Of a stretch of 64,000 bases of DNA, positions 10,985 through 22,564 are shown piece after piece; within the stretch, counting starts at the first letter, position 1, and every line of letters begins with the position of its first letter. The stretch comes from Terebella lapidaria (Eukaryota > Annelida > Polychaeta > Terebellida > Terebellidae). The position numbers were made by a program, and so were the translations under genes. The stretch is from NCBI GenBank assembly GCA_949152475.1, contig OX424559.1, positions 31,105,119-31,169,118 of the forward strand. Direction: 5' to 3'. The notes under the pieces are model-generated. The model was not told the DNA's origin and did no database searches. It saw only the letters and a program-made list of their open reading frames with translations.

Positions 10985-13890
10985 GTTGTGTAAGTTTTGG
11001 TCTTATATTTTGCATGTCTTCATCCCGTGTCTTCCATATGTAGCATATGTTATGACTTGTGTGTCATATGTTACATTTGTTTGTTCAGTTGATTGTATCT
11101 TGCATGCTTTACCTTGTGTCTTGCATGTTGCATGTAATCGTCTTGTACTATCATGTTGTATGTGCTTGTTTTGTATGTTCCATGTTGCAAATTCTGCTTT
11201 GTATGCTGCATGTGTTGGACTTCTGTCTTGTTTGTTACATGTGCTTGTTTTCTGTCATGCATGCTGCATGTGTTTTTTTGTGTATTGCATGTTGCAATAC
11301 ATGTACATGCAATACATGTGTATTTCATGTTGCAATACTTTGTCTAATTTCTTTTTTGTTTGTGCTTGCCTTGTGTCCTGCATGTTGCATGTGTTTGCTT
11401 TGTGTCCTGCATGTGTTTGTCCTGTGTCTTGCATGTTGGGTGTGTTCCATTTGTGTGTTGTATGTGTTTTTCTTGCTTGTTGCATGTATTTGTCGCAAGT
11501 TGTGCATGTTGCAGTTGTTTGTCTTGTGTTTTGCATGTTGCAGGTGATTTTGTGTTGTGTTTTGCATGTTGCAAATGTTTGCCTCATGTCATAAATGTTG
11601 CATGCGTTTCTCTGGTGCCTTGCATGTTGCATTTTTGTCTTGCATGTTGCATCCATCTCTGCATTGCATGTTGCATTGTCTTTGTCTAACTTCTGTCGCA
11701 CGTTTTTGCCTTTTGTGTTGAATGGGACGTGTTTTCATCTCTTGTTTTGCACGTTTGTGTCTATGGTTTTTGCATGTGCATGTGTTTGTTTTGCACGCTG
11801 CATGTGTTTGTCTTGTGTCTGGCATGTTGCATGTGTTTGCTTTGTATCAGGCATGTTGCATTTGTTTGCTTTGTGTCCTGCATGTTGCAAGTACATGTAC
11901 TTGCCTTGCATGTTGCACCTGTTTGTCTCGCATCTTGCATGATGCAATTTGTATTGCATGCTACATGTGTTTGTCTTGTGTCTTGCATGTGTCTTGCATG
12001 CGTTTGTCTTGTACCTTGCATGTTGCACGTGTTTGTCTTGTGTCTTGCATGCTACATGTGTTTGTCTTGTGTCTGGCATGTTGAATGTGTTTGCTCTGTA
12101 TCAGGCATGTTGCATGTGTTTGCTTTGTGTCCTGCATGTTGCAAGTACTTGCCTTGCATGTTGCACCTGTTTATCTCGCATCTTGCATGATGCAATTTGT
12201 ATTGCATGCTACATGTGTTTGTCTTGTGTCTTGCATGTGTCTTGCATGTTGCATGCGTTTGTCTTGTACATTGCATGTTGCACGTGTTTGTCTTGTGTCT
12301 TGCATGCTACATGTGTTTGTCTTGTGTCTTGCATGTTGCGTGTGTTTGTCTTGTATCTTGCATGTGTTTGTCTTGTGTCTTGCAAGTTGCATGTGTTTGT
12401 CTTGTATCTTGCATGTGTTTGTCTTGTGCCTTGCATGCTGCATGTGTCTGTCTTGTGTCTTGCATGATGCATGTGTTTGCTTTGTGTCCTGCATGTTGCA
12501 AGTACATGCCTTGCATGTTGCATGTGTTTGTCTTGTGTATTGGATATTACATGTTTTTTTTTGTGTGTGTCATGCGTGTTGCATGTGTTTATCTTGCGTC
12601 TTGCATGTTGTATGTGTTTGTCTTGTGCCTTGCATGCTGCATGTGTTTGTCTTGTGTCTTGCATTCTGCATGTGTCTGTCCTGTGCCTTGCATGCTGCAT
12701 GTGCCTGTCTTGTGTCTTGTATGACACATGTGTTTGCTTTGTGTCCTGCATGTTGCAATTACTTGCCTTGCATGCTGCATGTGTTTGCCTTGTGTATTGG
12801 ATATTGCATGTTTTTTGTTTTGTGTCATGCATGTTGCATGTGTTTATCTTGCGTCTTGCATGTGTTTGTCTCACGTCTTGCATTCTGCATGTGTTTGTCT
12901 TGTGTCTTGAATTCTACATGTGTTTGTCATGTGTCTTGCATGTTGCATGTTTTGTCTTGTATCTGGCATGTGTCTTGCATGTTGCATGTGTTTGTCTTGT
13001 GTCTTGCATGCTGCATGTGTTTGTCTTGTGCCTTGCATGCTACATGTGTTTGTCTTGTGTCGTGCATGTATCTTGCATGTGGCATGTCTGTGTTTTGTGC
13101 CTTGCATGAGTTTGTCACGTGTCTTGCATGTTGCATGTTTTGTCTTGTGTTTTGCATGTGTCTTGCATGTTTCATGTGTTTGTCTTGTGCCTTGCGTGCT
13201 GCATGTGTTTGTCTTGTGTCTTGTATGTTGCATGTGTTTGTCTTGTGCCTTGCGTGCTGCATGTGTCTGTCTTGTGTCTTGCATGATGCATGAGTTTGTC
13301 TTGTGCCTTGCATGCTACAAGTGTCTGTCTTGTGTCTTGCATGCTGCCTGTGTTTGTCTTGTGTCTTGCATGCTGCATGTGTCTGTCTTGTGTCGTGCAT
13401 TTTGCATTTGTTTGTCTTGTGTCTTGCATGTCACATGTGTTTGTCTCGCGTCTTGCATGTTGGGTGCGTTTCAGTCGTGTCTTGCATTTTACATGTGTTA
13501 GATCAGTGTCTTTCATGCTGCATGTGTTTGCCTTGTGACTTTGTTGTGAAATGTGATTTTGGCTTGTCTTGCATGTTGCATGTTATTGTCTCGCATTTTG
13601 AATGCTGCATGTGTTGGTCTTCCTTGCATGTTGTTACGTGTTTTTGTCATTTGTGTCTTGCATTTTACATATGTGTGTGTCTTGTGTCTTGCATGTGTTT
13701 GTCTTGTGCCTTGCATGCTATTCACTCCCCGGTGTCAATTTATTTTCTGTATACATAACAGTGGGGGTGATTATGAACGAATCACTTGACTCCTTGTTAT
13801 GTCAAATGTGCTTCACAATTGTTTTGCATGCTGGCATGCTACATGGGTTTGTTTTTTTGGTGTTGCATGCTGCATGTGTTTTATTCAATA
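10985..13890 (+). repeat. 29-bp minisatellite dense in TGCATG
   Basis: The unit is close to TTGCATGTTGCATGTGTTTG then TCTTGTGTC (29 nt), in near-continuous tandem. Substitutions such as GTTGCATG to GCTGCATG or GATGCATG and deletions of half units are common. A higher-order period of about 250 bp is visible: gatgcaatttgtattgcatg recurs at 11941 and 12189, and gtattggatatt recurs near 12537 and 12795. Because 29 is not a multiple of 3 and the unit lacks stops, many frames are open on both strands, the longest 402 codons (12085-13293, Cys/Leu/Val-rich, 29-residue period). These are judged not to be genes. Confidence 0.95.
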
Positions 13891-14074
13891 CCATATTGTA
13901 AAACAAGTTTTCAAGCTGTCTGAACTGTTTTCGTTCAGGAGATGTAATACCACCAATACAGTGTATAGTTTTACAGGTCAGGGGCAAAACGACAAGGTCA
14001 TGGTCACAGAAAATGTCAAAATTGAAAAACTACAATAACTATAGTGTAATGCTAATATTCACATTTAACATTCA

Positions 14075-14125
14075 CAGATATATTATAATATCTATATATT
14101 ATAATATAGATATAATATAGATATC
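14075..14125. repeat. AT-rich palindromic block, left member of a flanking pair
   Basis: ACAGATATATTATAATATCT continues into TATATATTATAATATAGATA. A near copy (about 40 nt, few mismatches) lies at 14586-14635, so the two flank about 500 bp that contain a LINE RNase H fragment and a family A end. Confidence 0.7.
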
Positions 14126-14133
14126 TATATTAT

Positions 14134-14478
14134 CTACTGATAACTACTGATTGTTTTCAGTTCAGCTGTGTACACTGAACACACATCAGGGAGACGTTGT
14201 GTGTATGTTCTCCCTGAGGTGACAGCGGCACAGCCTACTTTATTACCATCCTTAGAACCATCAGTATACATAAACTTAAAATTTGGATAATTTAACTGAA
14301 CATCACTAAAACTGCTGTGAAAATCCAAAGGGTTGGTGGTAGACAGCAGTCGACGACAAATCCTGCATGTCATACACTGGTATTTAAACATTTTCAACTC
14401 TGCTATGCTGAATGACAGCGGAGCTTTAGCGATGCCCTGTTGTCTGGCATCAGTCCGTCGTCCGTATGTCGTCTTCAA
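14134..14478 (-). pseudogene. LINE RNase H domain fragment
   Basis: The 114-codon minus-strand frame contains FMYTDGSKDGNKVGCAAV, then a stretch ending in YTAELKTI. YTDGS is the first catalytic Asp motif of type I RNase H, and the AEL motif carries the catalytic Glu; the spacing of about 30 residues fits the family. The N-terminal part (CRICRRLL, NYPNFKFM) fits the linker that precedes RNase H in non-LTR retrotransposons of the I/R1-like groups. The frame stops just after AELKTISSYQ, so the remaining catalytic segments are missing. No RT is adjacent. It is a truncated remnant, not a working enzyme. Confidence 0.7.
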
Positions 14479-14490
14479 CTTCTTGTTATT

Positions 14491-14580
14491 AGGTTACCGG
14501 ACCTATGGTCTGATAACTTATTGGCATGGCGTTGCATCTGTCGTCCATAAACCCTTTTATTTTTAGGTTATCGTACAATA
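14491..14580 (-). mobile_element. Family A right-end fragment (reverse)
   Basis: AGGTTACCGGACCTATGGTC and TGATAACTTATTGGCATGGC match the palindromic end and the GGCGTTGCGTCCGTC block of the full element at 2671-6267, in reverse orientation. Confidence 0.7.
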
Positions 14581-14585
14581 TATAT

Positions 14586-14635
14586 AACAGATATATAATA
14601 ATATCTATATATTATAATATAGGTATAGTTTTTGA
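14586..14635. repeat. AT-rich palindromic block, right member of a flanking pair
   Basis: ACAGATATATAATAATATCT followed by ATATATTATAATATAGGTAT is a near copy of 14075-14125 in direct orientation. Confidence 0.65.
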
Positions 14636-14734
14636 TGTTTTTGGCATCATCAAAATCCGGTTATCAGTGGTAATAGGTTGATACATACATTTCAACCACT
14701 GAGCTGCTGATGGACGTTAAATATGTCCCCGAGG

Positions 14735-14990
14735 ATACCATTAACTCAGTAGCTTTTTGGCTTGTGATGAAATATTTATGTAGTTATCATACACTTATTT
14801 CACAGGGTTTGTTTCGGATATATAAATTGTTTTAATAAGTTGTTGGGCAGTTGTGCACTAATTCCATCAGGTGTACAATAGAAACAACTATACTTACACA
14901 CTGTCTGCCCCCGATGACGCCAGTGTGGTATCAGATATGAATGTTTGGTCGGGCTTTGTTTCTATTCTGAAAGTTTTTGATGTTAGGTTA
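14735..14990 (+). repeat. Dispersed repeat shared with the 3' region of the 56-58 kb LINE
   Basis: Blocks TTAACTCAGTAGCTTTTTGG, CTTGTGAT, AGTAGAAACAACTA-like sequence, CTGTCTGCCCC, GATGACGCCAGTGTG and GGGCTTTGTTTCTATT occur here and in the same order at 56290-56525. At 56 kb they sit at the 3' side of a minus-strand LINE, so this is probably a LINE 3' tail fragment. A third, partial, inverted copy lies at 40500-40600. Confidence 0.75.
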
Positions 14991-15049
14991 AATCTGGTTA
15001 TCAGTGGTAATAGATTGATACATATATACAATCTATAGAATGATAGTTT

Positions 15050-16900
15050 ACGCAGAAATTAGTTTGAAACTTCCATTATATCTTTAAATGAGTTGCCAAA
15101 ATTCAGATTCAGATGCGGGTCAATCAATCTCTCAGTGATCTTGTCCTTAAAAGGGGCGATTTCTACACACAATCTCATGACGTCATTGGTACTTATCATT
15201 CTGTATCCAATGTTTTCATGCACGATTAACTGTGATTTTCTGAGTAATTGTCCTATGCATATGCCCTGACATTCTCGAGATGTACCTATAAGATTTCATG
15301 ACGAACAGGAATGCCAAATTTGTGTGATTTTAAAATGGGTTCAAACCTAATAACACAATAACAGGATACATGTACAGGTGCTTGCTACAAAATTGTAGAA
15401 AGTAAGCCGTAGAAATTTACAAAAAACGTAAAAAAAACGTAATTTCAAACCGTTTTTGGGCTTTCCATCTATATAGTTTATACACATTACAGATCACGCT
15501 GGGGAACCAGTCCGCTAAACCTGGGTTCGGTTGGCGCATCCTGGGTTATGCAACGAACATCCTAGGCGTATTGTGCGCGCAACCTGGGTCCAAGACGAAA
15601 ACATTGAGGCGAAGACAATATGGAAACACCACTCAAACGGCAAATAAACATCAATGATTTGTTGTAAAATAGTGTACATTTATCGTTGGTGTAGGCCTAC
15701 AATGTACATGTATTATAGTCACCTACATGCTACAATCAGGATAAAGTGCCACTATGGGCAAAAGTGGATGTGACCAATCAGCGCCATGCTCTCTGTACCA
15801 TGTGACCAGTTTTGAACCAATCACAACCTATGTCTCAGATTGCCCACGTAATTGTACATCCAACCCATATGTAGATGTATATATTATTTCCCTATAGACA
15901 TGTAGGGCAATCCATATCACCATTTTGAGCTAGATTAATATATATTTCATTATTGTCATTGCATGATCAATTATCATAGAGAAACAGAAGTGCCAATTGG
16001 TTCGATATGTGCACCCAAAATCTTCAAACACATCATACTCCATGGCCATGATTATGGTTATAAAAAAAATCAAGGCTCCCCCATGCCCCCCCCCCCCCCA
16101 AATAAAAAAGCAAAAAAAACCCCAAAAAAACCAAGATGTTAAATTAGTACAAAACAAAATTTAGTGAGGCCAATTGAATCGGAAAAAAAATCAGTGAAAA
16201 AATTAGTATGATACGTGTCATTTACTACTATATGGATCTGGCAACAAGTCGGTTGAGAATATTCATTGGAATATGCCACTTGAATATAGGCCAATCCATA
16301 TTGATGTTTTGCTGTGTGTAGGTGTCAATAATTTATATAAATACATTTTTGTGAATCTGCACACGTGATGAAAAACAGCTGTAGGGAACAGGCAATACAC
16401 ATGTTTATTTATTGGTTTGAAATGTAATTGGTGAAACATTTGAAACTTTCATTTTGTCAACATTTATAAATCAACAAAAACAAAATCATTGACATGTTTA
16501 AAATATGATTCAATAAAATATTTTCATGTACATAGGGAAATATGACTGTATTTTTAATAAGTGTAATAAGTAATTAGTTTCAAAACACACGACATCTAAA
16601 GCCATAAGTAATTGCACGAGTATCACAATCACGAAACATATATATACATTTATCATTGAATGGTTATTATATGGCTCTGAATACATGTACCATTGAAGTT
16701 ATACCAGTACATGGACATGTAAAATCTAGCAGTGATAATCAGATAACATACAACATTTGGGCCGAGTTGCTTTTGGAACACTTGTCCATTTCAGGTGGAC
16801 CAACCAAGTATGGATCAAAACAAAATGAGGGACATGCCTCTAACGAATTACTAGTAACATGTATTATTATTTTATGCATTTTAAATATAAATTCAAATAC
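15050..16900. other. No recognised gene; one poly-C/poly-A tract
   Basis: Mostly unique AT-rich sequence. A C run (about 16085-16099) is followed by A-rich sequence to 16130. A GC-richer patch with repeated AACCTGGGT, GCATCCTGGGTTATG and AACCTGGGTCC words lies at 15500-15595. No exon is supported. Confidence 0.35.
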
Positions 16901-16917
16901 ATTAATATGCTTCATTA

Positions 16918-18337
16918 AAAAATTAGCCCAAGGGCTAAGAAAGGTTACCGGACAATATATATTTTAGATATTAGTATTTTGTCCCGTGACCTTGAAAAAA
17001 AGGTCATTGGTCAATTCAAGGACATGATAATAATCGGCATATATATATGTCATTTCTAGTATGTCCACAATTGATTCCTAAGCTGTAAAGTCAATAATAA
17101 GCGAAATATTAGCAATTATGTCCTGTGACCTGTAAAATGAGGTCAAAGGTCGAATTCAGAATCATAGCAATATTCAGCATATATCATTTCCTATATGTTA
17201 ATAATTGATTCCTAAGCTATAAAGTCTATAATAAGGGAGCTATTAGCCATTTTGTCCTATGACCTTGAAAATTAGGTCAAAGGTGAAGTTCAAGGTCATG
17301 ACAATATTCAGAATATATCATCTTCTTATGTCCACAATTGATTGCTAAGCTGTAAAGTCGATAAAAAGCGAGATAATAGCCATATCATTCTCTGACCTTG
17401 AAAATGAGGTCAAAGGTCAAATTCAAGGTCATAGCAATATTCAGCATATATCATTTATACATCATGTTAATAGTTGATTCCCAAGCTGTAAAGTTGATAA
17501 TAAGCAGATATTAGCTATTTTGTCCTGCGACCTTGAAAATGAGGTCGACGGTCAAGTTCAAGGTCATGACAATGTTCAGAATATATCATTTTCTATATGT
17601 TCGCAATTGATTGCTGAGCTGTAAAGTCGATAAAAAGCGAGATATTGGGCATTTGTCCTGTGATCCTCAAAATGAGGTCAAAGATCAAATTCAAGGCCAT
17701 CAGAATATTCGGCATATATCACTTTCTATATGTCCACAATTGATTCCTAAACTGTAAAGTCGATTATAAGCGAGCTATTAGCCATTTTGTGCTCTGACCT
17801 TGAAACCGCGGTCAGAGGTCAACTTCAAGGTCACAAGAATATTCGGCATATATCATTTCCTATATGTCCACAATTGATTCCTAGTCTCTAATCTCAATAT
17901 TAAGTGAGATATTATACTTAATGTGTCCCATTATAAAGCATAGGAGAATTTAACATGGGAATGTCCCATTTGGGCCGTGTTTGGGCCCAAAATGGCCCAC
18001 TTCGAGCAATTTAAGAGCAACGAAATTTATACATGTCACAGGTTACATATGAGGAGTGTTATGCATCAATAAGAAAAAAAGTTACTGAACAGATTTTGAG
18101 AAAACAACCGTCAAAGTCCAAAATTGGTCATTTTTCGACTAAAATGTAAGAAAAAAAGTTACTGAACAGATTTTGAAAAAATAGCTCCCAAAGTCCAAAA
18201 TCAGGCATTTTTCGTCGAAAATGGCCGCCATTTTGAAAACAAATCGAAAATCAGAAAACTAAACAAACCTTTTCTGGAAAGATTTTTAGGTATTTTTGTG
18301 AAAAATTTCAGAAAGAATCGACCGTATACTTTAAAGA
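16918..18337 (+). mobile_element. Family A element, second copy, 3' end interrupted
   Basis: It begins AAAATTAGCCCAAGGGCTAA then GAAAGGTTACCGG. It holds about six diverged 134-bp units to 17900, then the unique cccatttgggccg block and GGCCGCCATTTTG. It stops within AAAGATAAAAA, where another family A left end begins directly. Confidence 0.8.
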
Positions 18338-18974
18338 TAAAAATTAGCACAAGGGCTAACACAGGTTACCGGACAAAATATGTTTAATATTCCTGTGACT
18401 TTGAAAATAGGGTCACTGGTCAAATGCAACGTCATGAGAATATCCAGCAAACATGTATATCATTCCCGATATGTCCATTGTTTGCTAAACTGTAAATTCA
18501 ATAACAAGTAAAACAAAATAGCAATTTTGTTCTATGACTTTGAAAATAAGGTCGAAGGTCGAATTAATGGTCATCAAAATATTTGGCATACATCATTCCC
18601 TATAGATGCACAACTGATTCCTAAGATGTAAAGTCAATAATAAGTGAGATATTAGCCGTTTTGTCCAGTGACCTTGAAAATGAGGTCAAAGGTCAAATTC
18701 AAGGTCATCAGAATATTAGGCGTTTTTCATTTCCTATATGTCCAAAACTGATTCCTAAGCTGTAAAGCCATCGAAGTCCAAAATTGGCCGCCATTTTGAA
18801 ATAATTGCGAAAATCAAAAAACAAAAAAATTCTTCCTTTTTGGAATACTTCTAGGCATTTTTGTGCAAAATTTCAGAAAGATTCGATCGTAAACTTTAAA
18901 GATAAAAATGTAGACGGATGATGACGGACGCAACGCCACGCCAATAGGTTATCGGACCAAAGGTCCGGTAACCT
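18338..18974 (+). mobile_element. Family A element, short third copy
   Basis: The left end is TTAGCACAAGGGCTAACACA then GGTTACCGG; only two to three internal units remain. The right end (18946-18974) is the palindrome AGGTTATCGGACC-AAA-GGTCCGGTAACCT. It starts exactly where copy two stops, in the AAAGATAAAAA segment common to both. Confidence 0.8.
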
Positions 18975-19407
18975 AAAAACAACAGTTGAGTACTTGTGAA
19001 AATACATCATAGTAAATCACGCTACATCATGTACCAGTATATGTGTATGATATGGTACTAGTAATGGATACTAGTGTAGTACATGTAATTATTATTTATC
19101 AAACCTACTACCGTTTAGTCGCTCAACTAACTGTATATACTAGTAATCTGTAAAATGTATACTACATGGAACTATGTCAATAAATGATTTGATTTCTTTG
19201 TTTTAAATCAAATTGTCTTGTATAAATTACAACCATTTTAAGGTTTGGCAATAACAATCACTACAATAGGCATAATTTACAACTAACATATCAAATATTA
19301 TGTATGAATACACCATGTATTATTGTATACACTAGTAAATACACTAGTAAATATGACAGTTCAAATATTAAACATCAGGAACAATGTGTCCAATAAATAA
19401 TATGACA

Positions 19408-20219
19408 CAGGGCTCACATTAGCACTTGTCCGCTTTGTCACTGACAAGTAAATATACATTTTGGACAAGTAGTTCTGGTGGGTGACTTGTCCATGATATA
19501 ATTTGTGAAACGTCTATGGTCTTTTTGCTTGCAATATTATCGTGACTCAATCATTTTGCTTGTAATATTTTCATGACTCGATGATCTAAACTGACATTTT
19601 CAGTGTGCTGTTCACTATAGAACGTAATACAAAGCAATAATGTTGTGAATCTGCTTGTGTGCAGTATGAAAAAATGATATCAGCACATACGATTCGAGTT
19701 TCGCTGTGACAAAAAAATAGACTCAGTCGGTCGCCCACGACCAGAACTGGTGTCCTCCTGAGTGCCAACATCAGTGATTGCTGATATATTGAATTTGTAG
19801 AATTTTATGGCAATTTAGCCACCATCTTGTTTTTCAGACTGGAAAAATCAATACCAATCCTTGCATTACCATATTACACCTGCATGTCAAGTTTGTTTAA
19901 TATATCTTGAAAACTCTCCCTCTTAGAGAGTGTACAAGCTACATCATGTACATGGCCGAGTTCTGCACAATATACACAATGGAGAGCGTGTTGTTCAGAT
20001 TTAGGCAGAAATCAATACCTATCCTCATATCACCATATCATATCATGAAAATTCTTCCTCATAGAGAGTGTACAAATTTGGTGGCTCACGCCTGATGGGA
20101 AGGACCATACAGCTAAAGGTCCCCCGTGTGACATCATACCTGTAACTAGTGACAACCACTTTTGACCTCCAACTTGCCGTACATGACAAGTGGATTTTCA
20201 AGGTTAATGTAGAGCCCTG
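19408..20219. mobile_element. Possible TIR element (CAGGGCTC ends)
   Basis: The left end CAGGGCTCACATTAGCACTT and the reverse complement of the right end, CAGGGCTCTACATTAACCTT, agree at most positions, and both are followed by a CACTTGTC-type word. The interior has two related segments (AAACTCTCCCTCTTAGAGAG and AAATTCTTCCTCATAGAGAG near 19908 and 20048). I could not find a convincing target duplication. No transposase is present. Confidence 0.55.
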
Positions 20220-20599
20220 ACATGATATCATATGCACATTCAGTACATTGTCAGAAATTATTTTATCATATACAAAGTACATTTACAACCATTTCAGTTT
20301 CACCAATGATAAGATTTTTCAATCATATTCACATGTACATACATTCTTCGATGAGACACAAGAATCACAGCAAGAAAAGATTCACTGATGAATATTTAAA
20401 TGAAATAACGTTGATAATAATTAACACAGTCTTCGTAAGTGTAGGAATTTGGCAAGTTATATCTGAATAACCTGATAAAATCAATGTCCTCAATTATTAT
20501 AAATGTGTACATGTAATTGTAATTATGAATGTGGTCTGTCGCCACATGTGGCAAGGTTGTATTACCCTCTCACGCCCTATATCATCTCTTCCATGAAGT

Positions 20600-21640
20600 C
20601 TGACATACATGAACTTGTTCATAATTGATTCTTAAGTTGAAAAGTCAATCAGAAGCAAGATATTAGACATTTTGTCCTGTGACCTTGAAAATTAGTTCAG
20701 AGGTCAAAATCAAGGCCACAACAATATTAGGCATGTATCTCCTAAACTGTAGTCGATAATTAGATAGATATTAGCCATTTTGTCCTGTGACCTCGAGAAT
20801 TAGGTCAAAGGTCAAATTTTATGTCACGACAATATTCAGCATAATCATTTCCTATATGTTCACAATTGATTCCAAAGCTGTAAAGTCGATAATAAGTAGG
20901 TCAAATTCAAGGTTGTGAGAATATTCAAAATATATCATTTCCTGAGCTGTTGAGTTGATAATAAGCCAGATATTAGCCATTTTGTCCTGTGACTCCATTG
21001 TCACCATTAGGTGCGCTGCATAGAACTTCCTATATGTTCATAATACAAACATATAAATCCAAGTAACAAGTATTTGGTCTGTACAGGCCAATTTGCACAT
21101 TTCAGGTTAGACTTTGAGATTCAGCCTTTAAGGTTGTCTAAGTTTAAGTTAAGGTCACCAATATACGCACCATATATGACTTCTTACAATCTTACAATAT
21201 AAACCTAACCTCTAAATGCAAGCATTTAAACCTCAACAGGCAAGTTTCACATTCCATGTCAGAAATTTAGCACTCAAGGTCATCCGAGGTCAAGTTCAAT
21301 GTCATCATTAGTTGTTCCATATACCACTTCCTTTTGAGCCCAAACATAAGAGCTATCAGCAATAACTTCATCTGTACAAGCAAATTTGGGCATTTTTTTA
21401 CCCAAAAATGATTGTTTTGACCTTTCAAGGTCATCGAAGGTCAAATTCAAGGTCACCACACAAATCGCCATATATGACTTCCTATTTTAAAGTGCCAATA
21501 TCTAAGCTCCATCTTAAGGCTTTCTATGAGTACAGTTCTGGCAGCTCCCATTATGAAGGAAAAAAGTGCCGAAGCTTTTCTAAGTCCAAAATTCGAAAGA
21601 ACTTGAGTTATCGTCCGAATATACAATATATACATAATAT
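20600..21640 (+). mobile_element. Decayed family A array and a related divergent block
   Basis: 20600-21000 contains degraded 134-bp units (ATATTAGCCATTTTGTCCTG, GGTCAAAGGTCAAATT). 21040-21640 has a different but related pattern (AAGGTCACCAATATACGCAC, CATATATGACTTC, AAGGTCATCGAAGGTCAAAT) that recurs in reverse orientation at 49540-50150. Confidence 0.65.
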
Positions 21641-22201
21641 GCACAGTTGATTCAAAAGCTTCAAACCCCAAATATCCATACACCTTCGCATGAACAGATA
21701 AACTGACACTGTCTAGCATTTACATTCATTCTGAAGTCTAACTTGCAATGAAAATATTCACGAAAGTTTAGTCCTTCCTTTATAATACTAGAGACTAGAG
21801 TGACCATTTGTATTAGTTGAACTACATGTACAAATGTAGTAGTATATGTACATATTTGTTTGATGTCAACATGACCATCAGAAAACTTTGAGCAATCAAT
21901 GTCATGAAAATATGCACTTATTATACAGATATAAGGTTATTGATGTGATAACGGGTTTGAGGCACGAGTTCTTGTCGAGCTACATAACTGTCATGTCAAC
22001 TTTATGTCCATTCTCACATTTAAAAAAAAAATTCTGTGAGGTTATGCACCCTCCCACATACTCTGTACATGGGCTGTGTTAATCGCTACTCCAAACAATA
22101 ATGAATGACTAGTGCCCATTCCACTGCAAGAACAGGCAGTGCAATAAAGTCTCTTCAGGTAACATAAAACATCAGGAAACGAGCTAGCCTCCAGTATTAA
22201 C

Positions 22202-22564
22202 AGGAAGTTTTGAGTTATTAAAACCAGTATTTATTACACACTTACCTCTATAATAAACACTTTGGGTAATCTTACTTGACTTTCAAATAAGAGGGAAAAT
22301 CGTGCCATTAAATTTTTTAATGGCAAACTCTCTTAAACTGGTCGTTCTATGCCCCTCAGTCAACAGTCATTCATAAAAGTTTCTTGACGAAACTTGACTG
22401 TGTCAGTGGTCATTGAGAAATCTTTCTTGACGAAGCTGTTCCACCGGAACCGCCATTACTTTGTCCCCAAAAGGTTAGGCTGGGGAGGCGGGAGGGAACA
22501 TGACCATGTTTATTATAGAGGTAAGTGTGTAATAAATACTTGTTTTAATAACTTAAAACTTCCT
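22202..22564. repeat. 58-nt inverted repeat pair at the left side of the 22-24 kb element
   Basis: 22202-22259 (AGGAAGTTTTGAGTTATTAA and onward to AATAAACA) is repeated inverted at 22507-22564 with few mismatches. Part of the left arm (ACCTCTATAATAAACAC) is also the outer end of the 224-nt inverted repeat, so the terminal word occurs in three orientations or places. Confidence 0.8.

Noticed and set aside
12085-13293. 402-codon Cys-rich open frame as a secreted or membrane protein gene
   Set aside because: It is the 29-bp minisatellite translated; similar frames are open in other phases and on the other strand, with no splice or start context.
19408-20219. hAT assignment of the CAGGGCTC element
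   Set aside because: The ends fit loosely, but no 8-bp target duplication could be found, so only a possible TIR element is reported.
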